64,000 nt of DNA from Leuctra nigra. Lineage: Eukaryota > Arthropoda > Insecta > Plecoptera > Leuctridae. The stretch lies in NCBI GenBank assembly GCA_934045905.1, contig OW203769.1, positions 15,407,705 to 15,471,704 on the forward strand. Reading direction: 5' to 3'. The notes under the pieces were generated by a model that was not told the DNA's origin, ran no database searches, and worked only from the letters and a program-made list of their open reading frames with translations. Positions 34,701 to 47,200 of this stretch are shown here, piece by piece (within the stretch, counting starts at the first letter, position 1; each line of letters starts with the position of its first letter). A program made the position numbers and the translations under genes.

Positions 34701-37700
34701 GATGATCGATGACGAGATTGCGATGAGAGAGAGAGAAAATATAACGTGAACATAGATATGCAAGTTGAGTTTGAACGTACAGTTGAGAACGTGAACCTGT
34801 GTATTTTTTTGAGGTCAATAGACTATCCTGGAAGTTGATTCTTTGAGGTTCAAAAAAATGAATAGACGTAGGAGATTACGTGATTATAAAATTTTTGCAT
34901 TCCTGAAGAATTGTAATATCAAGGAGACACGGTAATTGAATGAACAATTAGAACTGTTGTGCGTATTAATTGAACTTTGATCATGACACGAAATCGAGGT
35001 AATTAGTGTCCGAGAAGAACGACGCGACGAAATGATGGAAATAGAACGACTTAACGACATGATTGAATGATGAATACGAATTGATTAGAAGATAAATGAT
35101 CCGAAAAATTGTTACGAGCTTGACGTGGATGACTTGACATAGGTTTGATAACAGGTGAAAAAGGGGGGTTTCGAGCAATTCCTTGACCACTTTTGTAACA
35201 GAGTCTGGTTGCTAAAGATAACAACAACAAAAAAATTGTGGGGTTAGGGGGGGGGGGGTCGAAAAATGTGGGGGTTTATTTCTAGCAAATCCCTGAGCCA
35301 CCACTTTTGTAGCAATAGAGTTGCTCGAGTAAAAAAAAACTTTTTTTGAAAAAATATTTTTTTTGAGAAAAATATTTTTTGTGGGGTTGAAAAAGGGGAG
35401 TTCCTGCAGCAAAATCCCACCGCTGGTACCACTTTTGTAGCGGCGCAAACGGGGGTGGAAATTAGGGGTAGTGCGCCACCAACCATACCGTGGAGGACAT
35501 GGTATGGGTTTAGATGTGATAATTGATAATAAAAAGGTAGAATTGTTGGAGGTGTGGGAGATAATCTAAATGTTATCTGGTCAAGTCATGGAAAAGGTAG
35601 CGTGGGTGGTTTACGATGAATGAAGAAGATCATTTATGATGATAGCGAACAATGAATACGATGTTTATTAGTTACCGTGGAAATATAACATGATTGAGAA
35701 TAGCGAGCGAATAACACGTTGAAGCGTAATATTATTGATAATAATATTATTGATTTAATAATATTGATAATTGAAAGTGAAAGATAAAAGATAAATGGAC
35801 ACAAGTTATGACTGAAGTTATGATTGAATTGGTGAACAGATTTGACATAGTTGGATTGTAAATAATCTTGAATAAGACAGAGAAAATTATTGTTACGGTA
35901 ATTATGAGCGAAGACAAGAGACAGAGATTCACAGAGAGACACTTGTTACAATTGTATCGATGATTATCACAGACTTACCGGCGAAGTCCAGCGTTTCTGA
36001 CCATGGGGCAAAGCCCATGGTCAGAGTGAAACTCTACAAGCCAAACGTCTAGAGTTCCAAGTTGTTGGAACCAGACTAGATATTTAGACTTGGTAGTACA
36101 AGGAGAGATAATGTTCAGAGTTCCAAGTTGTTGGAACCAGGCTGAGCTTTATCTTCCATGGTGGTGAGTTAGATGTTAACTGATTTGTCTAGTTGAAGAC
36201 GGCTCTTTATATAGTCAGTTCTTAACAGTAAATAGAAAGTGTGTTACTTTGTAGAAAAGGCGGAAAGATTCGAATGGAAGTGAAGTTGTTGTTTTGACTT
36301 TAGTTAGAATGATGTTGTTGATGGAATATTACAATAATAGTGTGAAGTTACATTAGAGAAGTTATATAATAATATTTACTTCCATTCCTTTCCTTATGTT
36401 GGTGTTTGTGTGCATTGAAGATGTTAAAAGAGGTAAGATTGAAGAGCTGTCATTATGACGTTGATTTGACACATGAACATCGACTTGATTTGACTTAGGT
36501 TTATAAACAATATGGCGTCTTGCCGTGACATGGTTTAGAAGGTTCTCTAGACCTGAGATTACATTGATGGTTGTCGTTTGATAATTAATACCTACTGTGT
36601 TGTTTAGGTGAAGCAGCCATTGAATAATTATATAATTTAGAATCAGTAAAGGGTAATTCCTTTACATTTGACAATATGTTACACCCACACTCTCACTGAC
36701 ACTAGAACAGTAGAATTGAATCAGAACAGTTTTAGGATTGTTATTAATTAGTCCCATCACTATACTGATTTATAACCTCTCGGTAGGTACACTCAGCCAA
36801 ACATAAAGTGATCGTGATGAAAAGTTAGAGTATCATCTCTTGTCTATTAATTTTCCGATTGCCTGTACAAACCGGTCAGACCTCTCACTCTAGCTGCTAT
36901 CTCTCTCTGTGCTCGAGTAATAACAAGGGATGGGGGAGATATTGACGTCAAATAGAAACAGGTAATTTCTCAATCGCATCAGCCTAAGCATGTCGAATCA
37001 TCATTCGAATATTGCTCCTGGCTAACCCGATCGTGGTCTACCGAGATTTCGGCTCACATTTTCTCAATAAGTGCAATCTATATTATGTTTCAGATTCATA
37101 ATTTTAAAAATATTTATTATGATGTTTTGCTTTTGCTAATTTTAAATTTCATTTGCAAACAATCCGGTGTATGTGCAGTTAATCAATTCATAGCACAAAG
37201 AATACGTCTGTCTATATCAGTGGCACTCAACCTGCGGCCCGCGGGCCGCATGCGGCCCGTGGAACTAATTTTTGTGGCCCCCCAGTTGATGTTTCCAATA
37301 CCTACTCGTACTTATTCACACAATCAAAATCAACTGTGCAAATAATATAAAAAAATAACAAATAACAAAATGTTTCATTGAACACATTATTTGAAAAATG
37401 TGAAATGTTTTATTATTTTATATGATTTGGTTTTTTAAAGTTTAGTTTTGTCCTGAAGAAGGTCCAAACATATTGATCGAAACTGTTAACATTACATAGA
37501 AATAAACTAACAGGATGAAATATCCATATGAAGAAGATTTTAACAATTTCTTGTTTGCACTTGAGAGGAATTTTGAGAGTTGTCATGTTAGGATCCACGC
37601 AACAGGCTGTAAATGCGACGAAAACTTCTTAAATGTAACGTCATACTTGTTAAAACGAAAATGAAGCCATTCACCAATTCCGAAAATTGTGAAATAGTGT

Positions 37701-40700
37701 ATTGTTTTGGCGTGTGATACTTTGTTCAATTCGTTCCCTAATAAACAAAATACACTGAATTAACCAGACACATAAGAAGGGGTTGGGGGATGGGGGATTA
37801 ACCCCCCAACCCGAGCAGACTGACCCCCCATTGACCATACAAAAATAAGTGCATCCCAGAACCACTTATAAATAGCTTAAATTCTAAAAAAAACGACTTG
37901 CGAGGCAACAATTGGAGGGTAGTTTGATTCAGTTCGGGCATTTTAGAGCACCAGAAATTGAATCACTTTTATATTGTAAAATTTTTAAATGACGCCCTGC
38001 GGGGCTAAAATTTACATGCTTCGCTCCTTAGACCCCCCTTCCGGGTGTCGAAATACCCCCCTCCCCCCTCTCAAGATAAAAGTAGTTCCTACGCGCATGG
38101 ATGAACCGACCTGAACACGTGAGCATTATTGTACTTTTTTTTAAAAAATGCGGGCCGCCAACAAAAGCAAATTCGTATTATTAGCCCGCAAGTCAAAAAG
38201 GTTGAGTACCACTGGTCTATATAAATGATTGGGTTTACATCCTACGTTGACTTTAAATTAATTTGAAGAAAAACTAAATTTCAAAATAACACTCACATTA
38301 TAGTTTTTCTTTTGTCTATACAAAAAAAAATTACCTATTGCCAATATTATGACAGTTACGCCTTTTCATTGGAATTTATTTCAAAACCGACTTTAATATT
38401 ACTTTACTCATAACTCAAAATATAACAATTTTCATTAATAAATATCAATTTGAATTTACGTAAATATCTTTGAGGGACTTTAACACTATGTTGAAAATCA
38501 GTGTGATGTAATATTTATCAAACAACAATGATGTTGCTATAGCAACAATAAAATTATGACAGAACATGGCATTAATGTCTTTGTCCCGCCACAATGTTCA
38601 CTGACATTAAATTTCATATTTATGAAGGACATTATTTTCTATTGAAGATCCTGACAAAATTCATCTTGTTGTTTTGAATAATTATAATCCAACTTATTTT
38701 AAAATTGATGGATATTCCCTAACAATTTTTTGTATGGATACCTACTGTAGGGGATGCAGTTAAATAAATGGCAGCATTTAGCTTGCATTTTAAGCGCCAA
38801 GCCTAATTTATGCATCATGTTTAATTTTACTGGAGCAAGTTGGGTCAGGCAGTAACGCCCTAAGCTTGTTTCCCGGAAGTCCTGACTTCGATTCCCGCGA
38901 CCGACCTACTTGACTGAGGTGCGTCGTGGTGTTCCTCAGTCGAGAGTCAATGCTATGATTGTCACTAATAACTAGGAAAACGCCCAGTGTAACGCGTTGA
39001 TGATCGAGCACCGAAACGGGCAACACCTCGAAGTCGAACTGAAATTCCCTTTACAGAAAATATAAGACAGATTATGAAAAGCATTAACACGAACGACAAA
39101 TGAACGTTATCCATTATTCAGATTGTTATGAAGGGATGTGCGTTGTTAAAATATCCTATCGAACCGAGGCACGAGCCCGGGACCTCTCACTTGCCGGGCG
39201 AGAGCTCTACCAATTGAGCTACCCGGTCGGACAGACGGACATTAGACACAACGCACTGATGAGGGTTAGAGATCTCCGAGGAGAATGGAATGAAGGTAGA
39301 GAATGCTCACTACGAACTGTGATATCACCGGTGACGATGCTGTCACCATGTCTCTTTGCACTTGTGTGCGCAAACCTCTTACACTCGACTTTAACGAGTT
39401 GCTTGAGTCTGAATGACTCCATGGAAATGCATTTCCACTTTAAACGATAAACACTCTGGAGTCTGGAGGTATTTAAGATGAAACTAATACAAATCTTTTA
39501 GAAATCATCAAGTCCTCAATCAGGATAGTAATTAATGTGTTGTGAATAAATTGGCCTAATCCGTTATTCCGTTTGACCTGAAATAGATCAAGAACAACAA
39601 ACAGACAAAAAATCAGAGATTCGAGCTATAAGTTTCAGATAAAGACGCTTGCTTTATTCGCTTGATAAGCCACGAGCGCCTCCTTCCCACCTTCCACCGG
39701 CAACCCTTTATCATCCATCAAGTGGACTCTAACTGCAACATCCCCGGTGTAAAGAAACTACCGCTCTCCAAGAACAATTAGTTAAGATGCATTAGAACGG
39801 TAATAATATCAGAAAATGTTACCGCATTCAATTACTCACAATATTTCTTCACTAAAAAAGGTAATTAATAAACGAGCTAAATCTTATGTCCAAAACTAAA
39901 TTTTCTGCTCTCACTAAATAAATACACAAAATGTATCATGCTTTGACTGAATATTAATTACGCACACACGGCAACAAGGCTGGTGAGTTTATTTAACGAC
40001 GCACACTTAACAAAGATAAGATCATTGTTACATTCATTGTTTTATAAAATGCAATGCATGCAGTTTATGGTAACAACGTCACTTTTATATTAAGGGCGCA
40101 GACTTTTCAACTAAAATTTTCCTTTGATTCATACTTACGAATACCCTAAATAGTGGGCGTAGATTAATTTTGTCAGGATACTCAATAGCCCAAATTTCCC
40201 TCCGTCAATATGAATATTATTTCAGTGCACATTATTGCGGGACAAAGAATTAACGTCATGTGCTGTCCTAGTTTTATTGTTGCCATGGCAACATCATTGT
40301 TGGTTGATAAATATAACATCACACTGATTTTCAACATACTGAATAATATTTACGGAATTTCAAATTGATATTTATTAATGAAAATTTACATATTTTTTGT
40401 TATGAATAAAGGAATATTAAAGTCAGGTTTGAAATAAATTCAAAAATAAATCGTAACTGTCCTATTGGCAATTTGTAATTTTTTTGTATAGACTAATATT
40501 GTATGAATCAATGATAGAGTAACTTTGAAATTTACGTTTTCTCATAAAATTAATTAAAAGAGCCTATGTAATTTTAGCCCAATCCATTATATAGACGTAG
40601 GTATACTTTGTTCCATTGATTAACTGCACTTAGATCGGATTGTTTGCAAATGAAATTATACATTAGGAAAAGCATAAGATCATATTATACACTTTTAAAA

Positions 40701-42340
40701 TTATGAATCTGAAACATAATATAGATTGCACTTATTGAGAAAACTTGAGCCGAAATCTAGGTAGACCACGATCGGGTTAGCCAGGAGCAAGATTCGAATG
40801 AAGCTTCGACCTTCTAGGCTGATGGGATAGATAAATTACCTGTTTCTATTTGACGTCAATATCTCCCCCATCCCTTGTTTTACTCGAGCACCGAGAGAGA
40901 TAACAACTAGAGTGAGAGGTCTGACCGGTTTGTACAGGCAATCGGAAAATTAATAGACAAGAGATGCTTCCCTACCTTTTCATCACGATCATTTTATGTT
41001 TGGTTGAGTGTACCTACTCTTTAATTTGATCAAAGACTTTACTAACCTTACATTACATAATGAATTGTACATAATGAACAACTGACAGTAAAATCAAAAG
41101 CACTGTCACAGTCTCACAGACACGCAGTGTCGCCAATCTATTTCGTAAACTGCTCAAAATTAAATTTCTATTTGTCACGTTTGTCACCGGCTAGGGACAT
41201 TTTAGTTTGCGTAAGAGAAAATCATATTTATTGTGACGGCTTTCCAACATACATGGTTGATCATTCAGGTCTAGCGTACTAATCAATAAAATTTACAATT
41301 GTATAATAATAGTATGACTAAGAAGATATGATATACAAATATTTTATATTTTTGCAGTTTGTGTTTCCTATGTTTGATCCCTCACCAGAATGCGCTGATA
41401 GGCAGTTTTTCTGCTAGGCCGAGAAAGACTTCATTGCGCGCTCATCTTGCAATGACGTCTTTCTCGGCCTAGCAGAGTAAGTAAGTGACGGTGGCTCCAC
41501 CTGGTGAGAGTTCAAACATAGGAAACACTATGATCGATGCATCGATTAAATCGATCTGAAAAATTCGATACGATTTAATCGATAATCGGAAGAAAAAATC
41601 GATTAATCGAATCGTAAAATGTCGGTCTTGAAAAATCGATCCACCGGTTAATCATAACGCTCATCGATCAAAAAATCAATTAAATCGAAAGCAAAAAATG
41701 GATGTTCAAGAAAATCGAATCGAATCGCCTGTCACTAATTTTATGATGCAATCTTTGTGTAAACTAAATATAAATATTAAATAAATACTGCTAAAATAAT
41801 ACGAAATGAAAATCTTGCGCAACAATAAATAATGTGTACAAACTAAAATATTTAAGTACTAAACTAGCTACGGAGGAATTAATGATTGATTGATTATTGC
41901 TCCTCAATTCTATAATTCTAAAATGGTAAATAAATATATACATAAATGGGCTCCATTTTTATGGCATTCAATACATTTTAAGATGATTTGATTGAGTTGT
42001 CCAAAATCTAATTTCGAAGAAAAGAAAGCTCTATTATATTTTGTCAGTGGACTTTTGTCTTTGACAACAGAAGGACTGCATAATGCAATAATTAATTGAA
42101 TTAGGTATAGGTACTAGCAGGTACTACTTACTAGGTAATGTTTTCAGTTTTACTAACCTTCATGTGTTTGCGCAAGTTGGAGGTAGAACTTCTTGATGCA
42201 CTTATCATTTTCGTGAATGGCACACATAATAGACACTTAGCAGACAAATTATTCCCATTAATCCCTTTTTCATTCAAGGTGAAATAAGGTTTGAAATGTG
42301 GCCAGGGAAGCAAATTTTCTTCAGTGTTTTCTTTCTCCAT
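25712..42340 (-). CDS. hAT transposase, five exons, apparently intact
   Basis: The exons, in gene order, are 42340-42158, 28320-27920, 27676-27470, 27191-26720 and 26353-25712. Phases all agree, giving 634 aa with no stop. Exon 1 carries the BED zinc finger (AKCLLCVP...), whose histidine pair is completed only by splicing: ...LRKHMK joined to NAHASHL gives H-x4-H. The core has [13 protein letters not shown] (first catalytic-type Asp) and [12 protein letters not shown]...[10 protein letters not shown], a typical hAT signature. The C-terminal dimerisation region reads [27 protein letters not shown]-type and ends soon after NFEKNK, slightly short for the family. It should bind the element ends and catalyse cut-and-paste transposition in the nucleus. 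The first intron is 13.8 kb because of nested insertions, which may impair expression. Confidence 0.9.
27258..27441. mobile_element. Small MITE in hAT transposase intron
   Basis: The inverted ends tggtccgtgtcacacggaat and its partner gtgcgacacggacca lie at 27261-27280 and 27426-27440, flanked by TA on each side. This is consistent with a TA-inserting (mariner-type) non-autonomous element. It lies between transposase exons 3 and 4 and does not touch the splice sites. Confidence 0.75.
28448..29678 (-). repeat. LTR copy 1
   Basis: Outer LTR, 1231 bp, bounded by TTTG target duplicate on its left. It contains the inverted pair gaccatggggcaaagcccatggtc near 29012-29035, which could form a stem-loop. 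Confidence 0.88.
30200..30530 (-). repeat. Minisatellite inside LTR element
   Basis: Degenerate tandem units of 'gcgtcgagaagaatggacgg' with 'tgtccgatgacact' recur about every 20-60 bp. The second internal region carries the same array at about 33696-34026. Short ORFs across it (reading ILLDTPS repeats) are by-products. Confidence 0.75.
31944..33174 (-). repeat. LTR copy 2 (shared central LTR)
   Basis: Central LTR, 1231 bp, serving both internal regions. The plus-strand sequence just before it, ctggtaccacttt, is the putative primer-binding site when read on the minus strand. Confidence 0.88.
35436..36666 (-). repeat. LTR copy 3
   Basis: Outer right LTR, 1231 bp, followed by TTTG (36667-36670). 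In minus-strand transcription order this is the 5' LTR. Confidence 0.88.
37210..38222. mobile_element. SPIN-like hAT MITE, second copy, 8-bp TSD
   Basis: The element is 37218-38214 (997 bp), starting cagtggcactcaacctgcgg and ending aaaggttgagtaccactg. The duplication gtctatat is perfect (37210-37217 and 38215-38222). It is in the opposite orientation to the 8310 copy and about twice as long, with an extra middle containing cctgaagaaggtcc...atcgaaac. It interrupts the left arm of the inverted-repeat element, so it is younger. Confidence 0.9.
38808..39050 (+). repeat. tRNA-derived SINE
   Basis: An A-box-like gttgggtcaggcagtaacg and a B-box-like gacttcgattcccgcg are followed by a body with 'cgactgaggtgcgtcgtggt' and 'gtgtaacgcgttgatga', the last also present at 9165-9185. 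It belongs to the same family as 8870-9225. Confidence 0.65.
39148..39235 (-). repeat. tRNA-like sequence (SINE head or tRNA relic)
   Basis: On the minus strand: gggtagctcaattggtagag, then a possible anticodon stem around cccggcaa (GGC in the anticodon position), then ggtcccgggctcgtgcc. D- and anticodon-arm features are good, but the T arm and acceptor stem are poor, so a functional tRNA is unlikely. Confidence 0.55.
41360..41532. mobile_element. Hairpin MITE
   Basis: The outer inverted ends gtgtttcctatgtttga and tcaaacataggaaacac enclose a second pair, ctgctaggccgagaaaga and tctttctcggcctagcag. Confidence 0.75.
41534..41735. repeat. Degenerate atcgattaaatcg-type repeat
   Basis: A run of about 200 bp of overlapping near-palindromic 'atcgattaaatcgat' words, with decaying periodicity. 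Non-coding. Confidence 0.6.
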
Positions 42341-43047
42341 GTTTAACTCTTATAACAATTTAAAATAAACTTCTTTGTCCGTGTGATCACTTATAACTAT
42401 GTTGGTAACTAATAATTATTAATTAAACAAATAAACGTAATTACTCTAGAACTAAACAAAATTGCACTCGCGGTAACTGGTAAATATTATTGCACGCACC
42501 TCTTCTCTTCACTTCACTTCTTTAAATGGTACATCCATGTGACTATATCGCCTTGATTTGTGAAAGATTGCATCTGATTGGTTATCCATTTTATGTAAAA
42601 GCGACCCTTATTGGCTAGTAATGAATGACGTCATACTTGTTTTCACTTTGGATAGGTATGATTCTCAGAAAAAGCATCCCCCAGCCCAAATACCTGAAGC
42701 AGCTAATGACTTGTGGAAGGAAATAGATCAGTGGGATGGGAAGGAAGGACACACATTTCATTTCCTGTGATTTGTTGTCTGGGTTTTGTGATTTTCTCTC
42801 AAGAGATAGATAGGGAGTTCGAGTTTGTAGACTTTGAAAATATGATATTTTTGTCAGATTATTTCACCTGAAAGTAACTTTAAAAGTAACGAAAATAAGT
42901 TACAAGTTACTGTAAAATTGTAACTTAGTTACTCACAAAGTTACTGAGGATGAAAAGTAACTAGTTACCCCAAAAGTTACCTAAAAAGTAACTAGTTACC
43001 AGTAACTAGTTACTTTCGTTAAGTTACTACCCAACTCTGTACATAGG

Positions 43048-44240
<1,193 letters not shown>

Positions 44241-47200
44241 ATGACGGCTGTGATATCGGTTGCATTGCTACTGCTGGCCGTCATACGTCCCAGCGCATGC
44301 GCCTGCTCCGCCATCTACATCCCAGTAGCAGGTCAGAACCTGACGTCACAGATGGCGCCACGCGGCAGAGACCACGCTGGCATGGCGGAGATGTGCAACT
44401 CGGATCCGCTCTACACGCTGCTCGCCAGTACCGCGATCACGCCGCCGATGGCAGCACTCTGCAGCGGTCTCGTGCCGCTGGCGCTGCGCAAGCGCGGCGG
44501 TGACGTCACGTGGAGCGCGCCGTGGGACGAGGTCAAGGTCAGGACTACTTCTCTGTGTTCTAAACTAGATGACCTGCCCGGCGTTGCTCGTGCTGGCGGG
44601 GAGGGGTGCATGTGATTTAGGTAACCCGCATTACACCTATGTGAAACGGATTGCCTATATTGCTCGGCGGAGAAACCCTGTCCATAGAGTTCCATGTACT
44701 AGGCCTAAAGAGGAAGCATTTTCCTGACGACCGGAATAAACTACAATAAACTAACTAACCAACTGTGAGATATGCAACAGAAATTACTTCAAAGTAATAG
44801 TGTTTCCGTAAAGTAATTCTTGGAATGTGTGTACATGACTTGTCTAGCCGAGTCGAGTCAAAGGTGGCTGAATCGCTATTTCTAGCGTAAGCAGATTTGA
44901 AAACTTGCAAAACAATTCGCACGCACTCGTCTATGCAGAACAATAAATTGAATTTTCTATTAGGGGTGGTTTTTTTTTCAATTAGGGGTGGTTTGCGAAA
45001 TTGGGTAAGACCCCTAAGATGTGCGCAGCACCCCATGTAAACTCCATACCAAATTTGGTTGAGATGGGTCAAAGGGTATAGGAGTATGAAGAACATACAG
45101 TCATACCTACAGACAGACAGACAGAGTTATTCTACTTTATAGATTGATAGATAGAAGATAGATAGATAGATAATATTGCCTTCATGCACATGATTACTTG
45201 TCAGTAATCACTCTAAATATGAGGAACTTTAGATTGCATCTGGCAGAATTTCTTATTCCCTTTAACTTTATATAGGAGATAACTATGGCAACCTTTTCTT
45301 ATACAAAAAGCCTACCGGCTCTGTGAGGCAACAACTTGGCAGGTTGTTTGATACCGTTCGTGCATTTCAGACCCCGAGAATCACTTTGAAATTGTTGAAA
45401 TCATAAAATCTACCTGGGGGGCCTGGGGGACCCCACACCCACCAACCCCTCATGACCACCACTAGCTTGACCACTGTGCTTGCAGGTAGTGAACAGTACC
45501 GACCTCTCAACGAGCACACTGGACGGAAGAGGTACCGTGGGTGCCATCGACGTCACCACCGGCAAATGGCGCCTAGTCGACGAGAGCTACAAGTTCACCT
45601 GCGCCATCTGTGAGTTGGCGCCACAACGTCGACTCCAGGACACAGCGCATCTCATGGCCAGTCGACCGAACTACACGTTCACAATTGCTGGGAAGAACAC
45701 AGACGAGATAGAAGAATGTGCTTTTGATATCACAAGTAATAACACAATTGCCCCCCTATTCTCTAACGAAAACGAAATTATTTCGTCCTGAAATCAATAT
45801 GCCATTTAAGAAAGTAAAGAGCCATCTGTTGGTGAGGTGGGGTGCTTATCTTGTCAGACTTTAACGCATGCGCGCATCCCTATTTTTGGTGTCGTGACGT
45901 CACCCCACCCACAGCCTTCTCGAACACACGTACATTTATGACAGACATCAAACATACACTGTTTGACACACTATAGACAGCTGTGGACCTGTCCGGCTTT
46001 ATCGCAGCGCACTGATTGCCTTTTCACGGTAATAAGGCTAACATGGATCTGAAATGACTTCAGAGCAGACCTATTTGATTGCATTTTCGTTACAGAATAA
46101 GGGTCCAAACGGTTATTCAAGGTTTAAACATACCGGTGTCGCCTCAGCAACAGATACATACGCGAAGTCCGACACCAGGCTTTATCGTATTTGAGGTCAT
46201 TACAAAATAAGGGTCTGGTAGCTTGTGAGAGGATCGGTGTTTCTGATAGAGTGTGTCCATCTCAAAGCAAATGTCACACAGAAAACATATTCGTGATCAA
46301 GTAGTAGTATAATGGTGTTAAACGGCGCGTCGACAGCGAGGTTAATTTGCAAACATTATGTTTTATTTTTGGTTGATCTTATATGGAGGTCAAGTGGAGG
46401 GGGTCGACCAAATGGCCTCGGTTTGGGGCCAGAGAGTCTGACAATGGTGGGAAGGCCACTTTCGAGAGATCGCATGGCTAGGTCGACCCTGGCTGCTCTT
46501 TGTCTTGGCCCCACCACTGGTCCATTACACATGTTCGTGATCAATTTGCAGATAATTTGGCCCAGCGGCTGTCGTTGGACCCGGTCCAAGTTGTGTGTCC
46601 CGATGTCGACGCCTTCGCTCTGCCGCTGCGAGGACATTGTGTGGTGTTCACGTCGACGTCGCTCGCCGCCGACCTCGACGCGGCGGGCGCCGTGACGCTG
46701 GGCGACGGATGGGACGGCTCATGCACGGCGACGGTGTCCCACGACGTCGTCGTGTCGAGCTGCGAGTTTGATTCGACATCGGAAGGCGGTGACGTGTTCT
46801 TGTGGGAGGCGACAAACCAGGGTAACGAACAAGTCTCACGTTGAATGTAAACGTTTCAAGTAACATACCGTGTTATATTTTATATCATTAGAAAACTCAC
46901 GTGGACGTCTTTGCAGATTAGACCTTATGCTCTAAAAACCGCCAGTGGAATTAAAGAGTATGAGAAGTGAAGGATGTAGAGTAAATATTATGAAATAAAG
47001 GTAATTACCTCGAAATGAAACTGTGCTTTAGCAGCGTCGAGCTAACGCCCAACTAGACCTATTCGGCAAAGTTAAAGACGAACATCAATCAATAATGTGT
47101 ATCAAACCGTAAGCGGTAAAGATGTTATGCTAGGTGGCATTGTTTATTTATTGACATAAACAATAAATAATCTAAGCACCATGGCTGGAACTGTAGATCC

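Larger units (their letters stand above)
28448..36666 (-). mobile_element. Three-LTR tandem retroelement, non-autonomous, young
   Basis: Order: LTR (28448-29678), internal (29679-31943), LTR (31944-33174), internal (33175-35435), LTR (35436-36666). The three LTRs are each 1231 bp. By eye I see one base difference (near 28610), and the internals differ mainly in G-tract length (2265 and 2261 bp). TTTG is duplicated at 28444-28447 and 36667-36670. On the minus strand the LTR runs TGTAAAGG...GCCGCTACA. It is followed within a few bases by a primer-binding-like TGGTACCAGCGGTGGG and, at the other end, preceded by a purine-rich aagcaggagagac. No gag, pol or integrase coding is visible, so it depends on another element. 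The tandem form suggests recombination between element copies. Confidence 0.88.
36784..41020. mobile_element. 4.2-kb element with about 0.9-kb inverted arms
   Basis: The left arm starts ggtaggtacactcagccaaa and runs to about 38680, interrupted by a 997-bp MITE. The right arm, about 40150-41020, is its reverse complement and ends ttggttgagtgtacctac. Similarity is obvious but imperfect (many substitutions). The interior (38680-40150) holds SINE-type repeats and no transposase. It is either a fold-back-type transposon or an old inverted duplication. I could not define a target duplication. Confidence 0.65.
25174..43039 (-). mobile_element. 17.9-kb hAT transposon with perfect 8-bp TSD
   Basis: The left end cagagttgggtaagttactt and the right end (reverse complement cagagttgggtagtaactt) are inverted, followed on both sides by many short 'aagttact' sub-terminal repeats. 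The 8-bp duplication tacatagg is perfect at 25166-25173 and 43040-43047. The transposase gene lies on the minus strand. Most of the length is later insertions in the first intron: a tandem LTR element (28448-36666), a long-inverted-repeat element (36784-41020), a SPIN-like MITE, SINEs and smaller MITEs. Without the clearly nested parts the element would be roughly 5-6 kb, a usual size for an autonomous hAT. Confidence 0.93.

Noticed and set aside
39148..39235. tRNA-Ala gene on minus strand
   Set aside because: The T arm is malformed and the flanks lack a 7-bp acceptor stem.
46312..46866. Several overlapping ORFs on both strands
   Set aside because: Shadows of receptor-gene exon 3 (46552-46821), whose frame joins both neighbours in phase.
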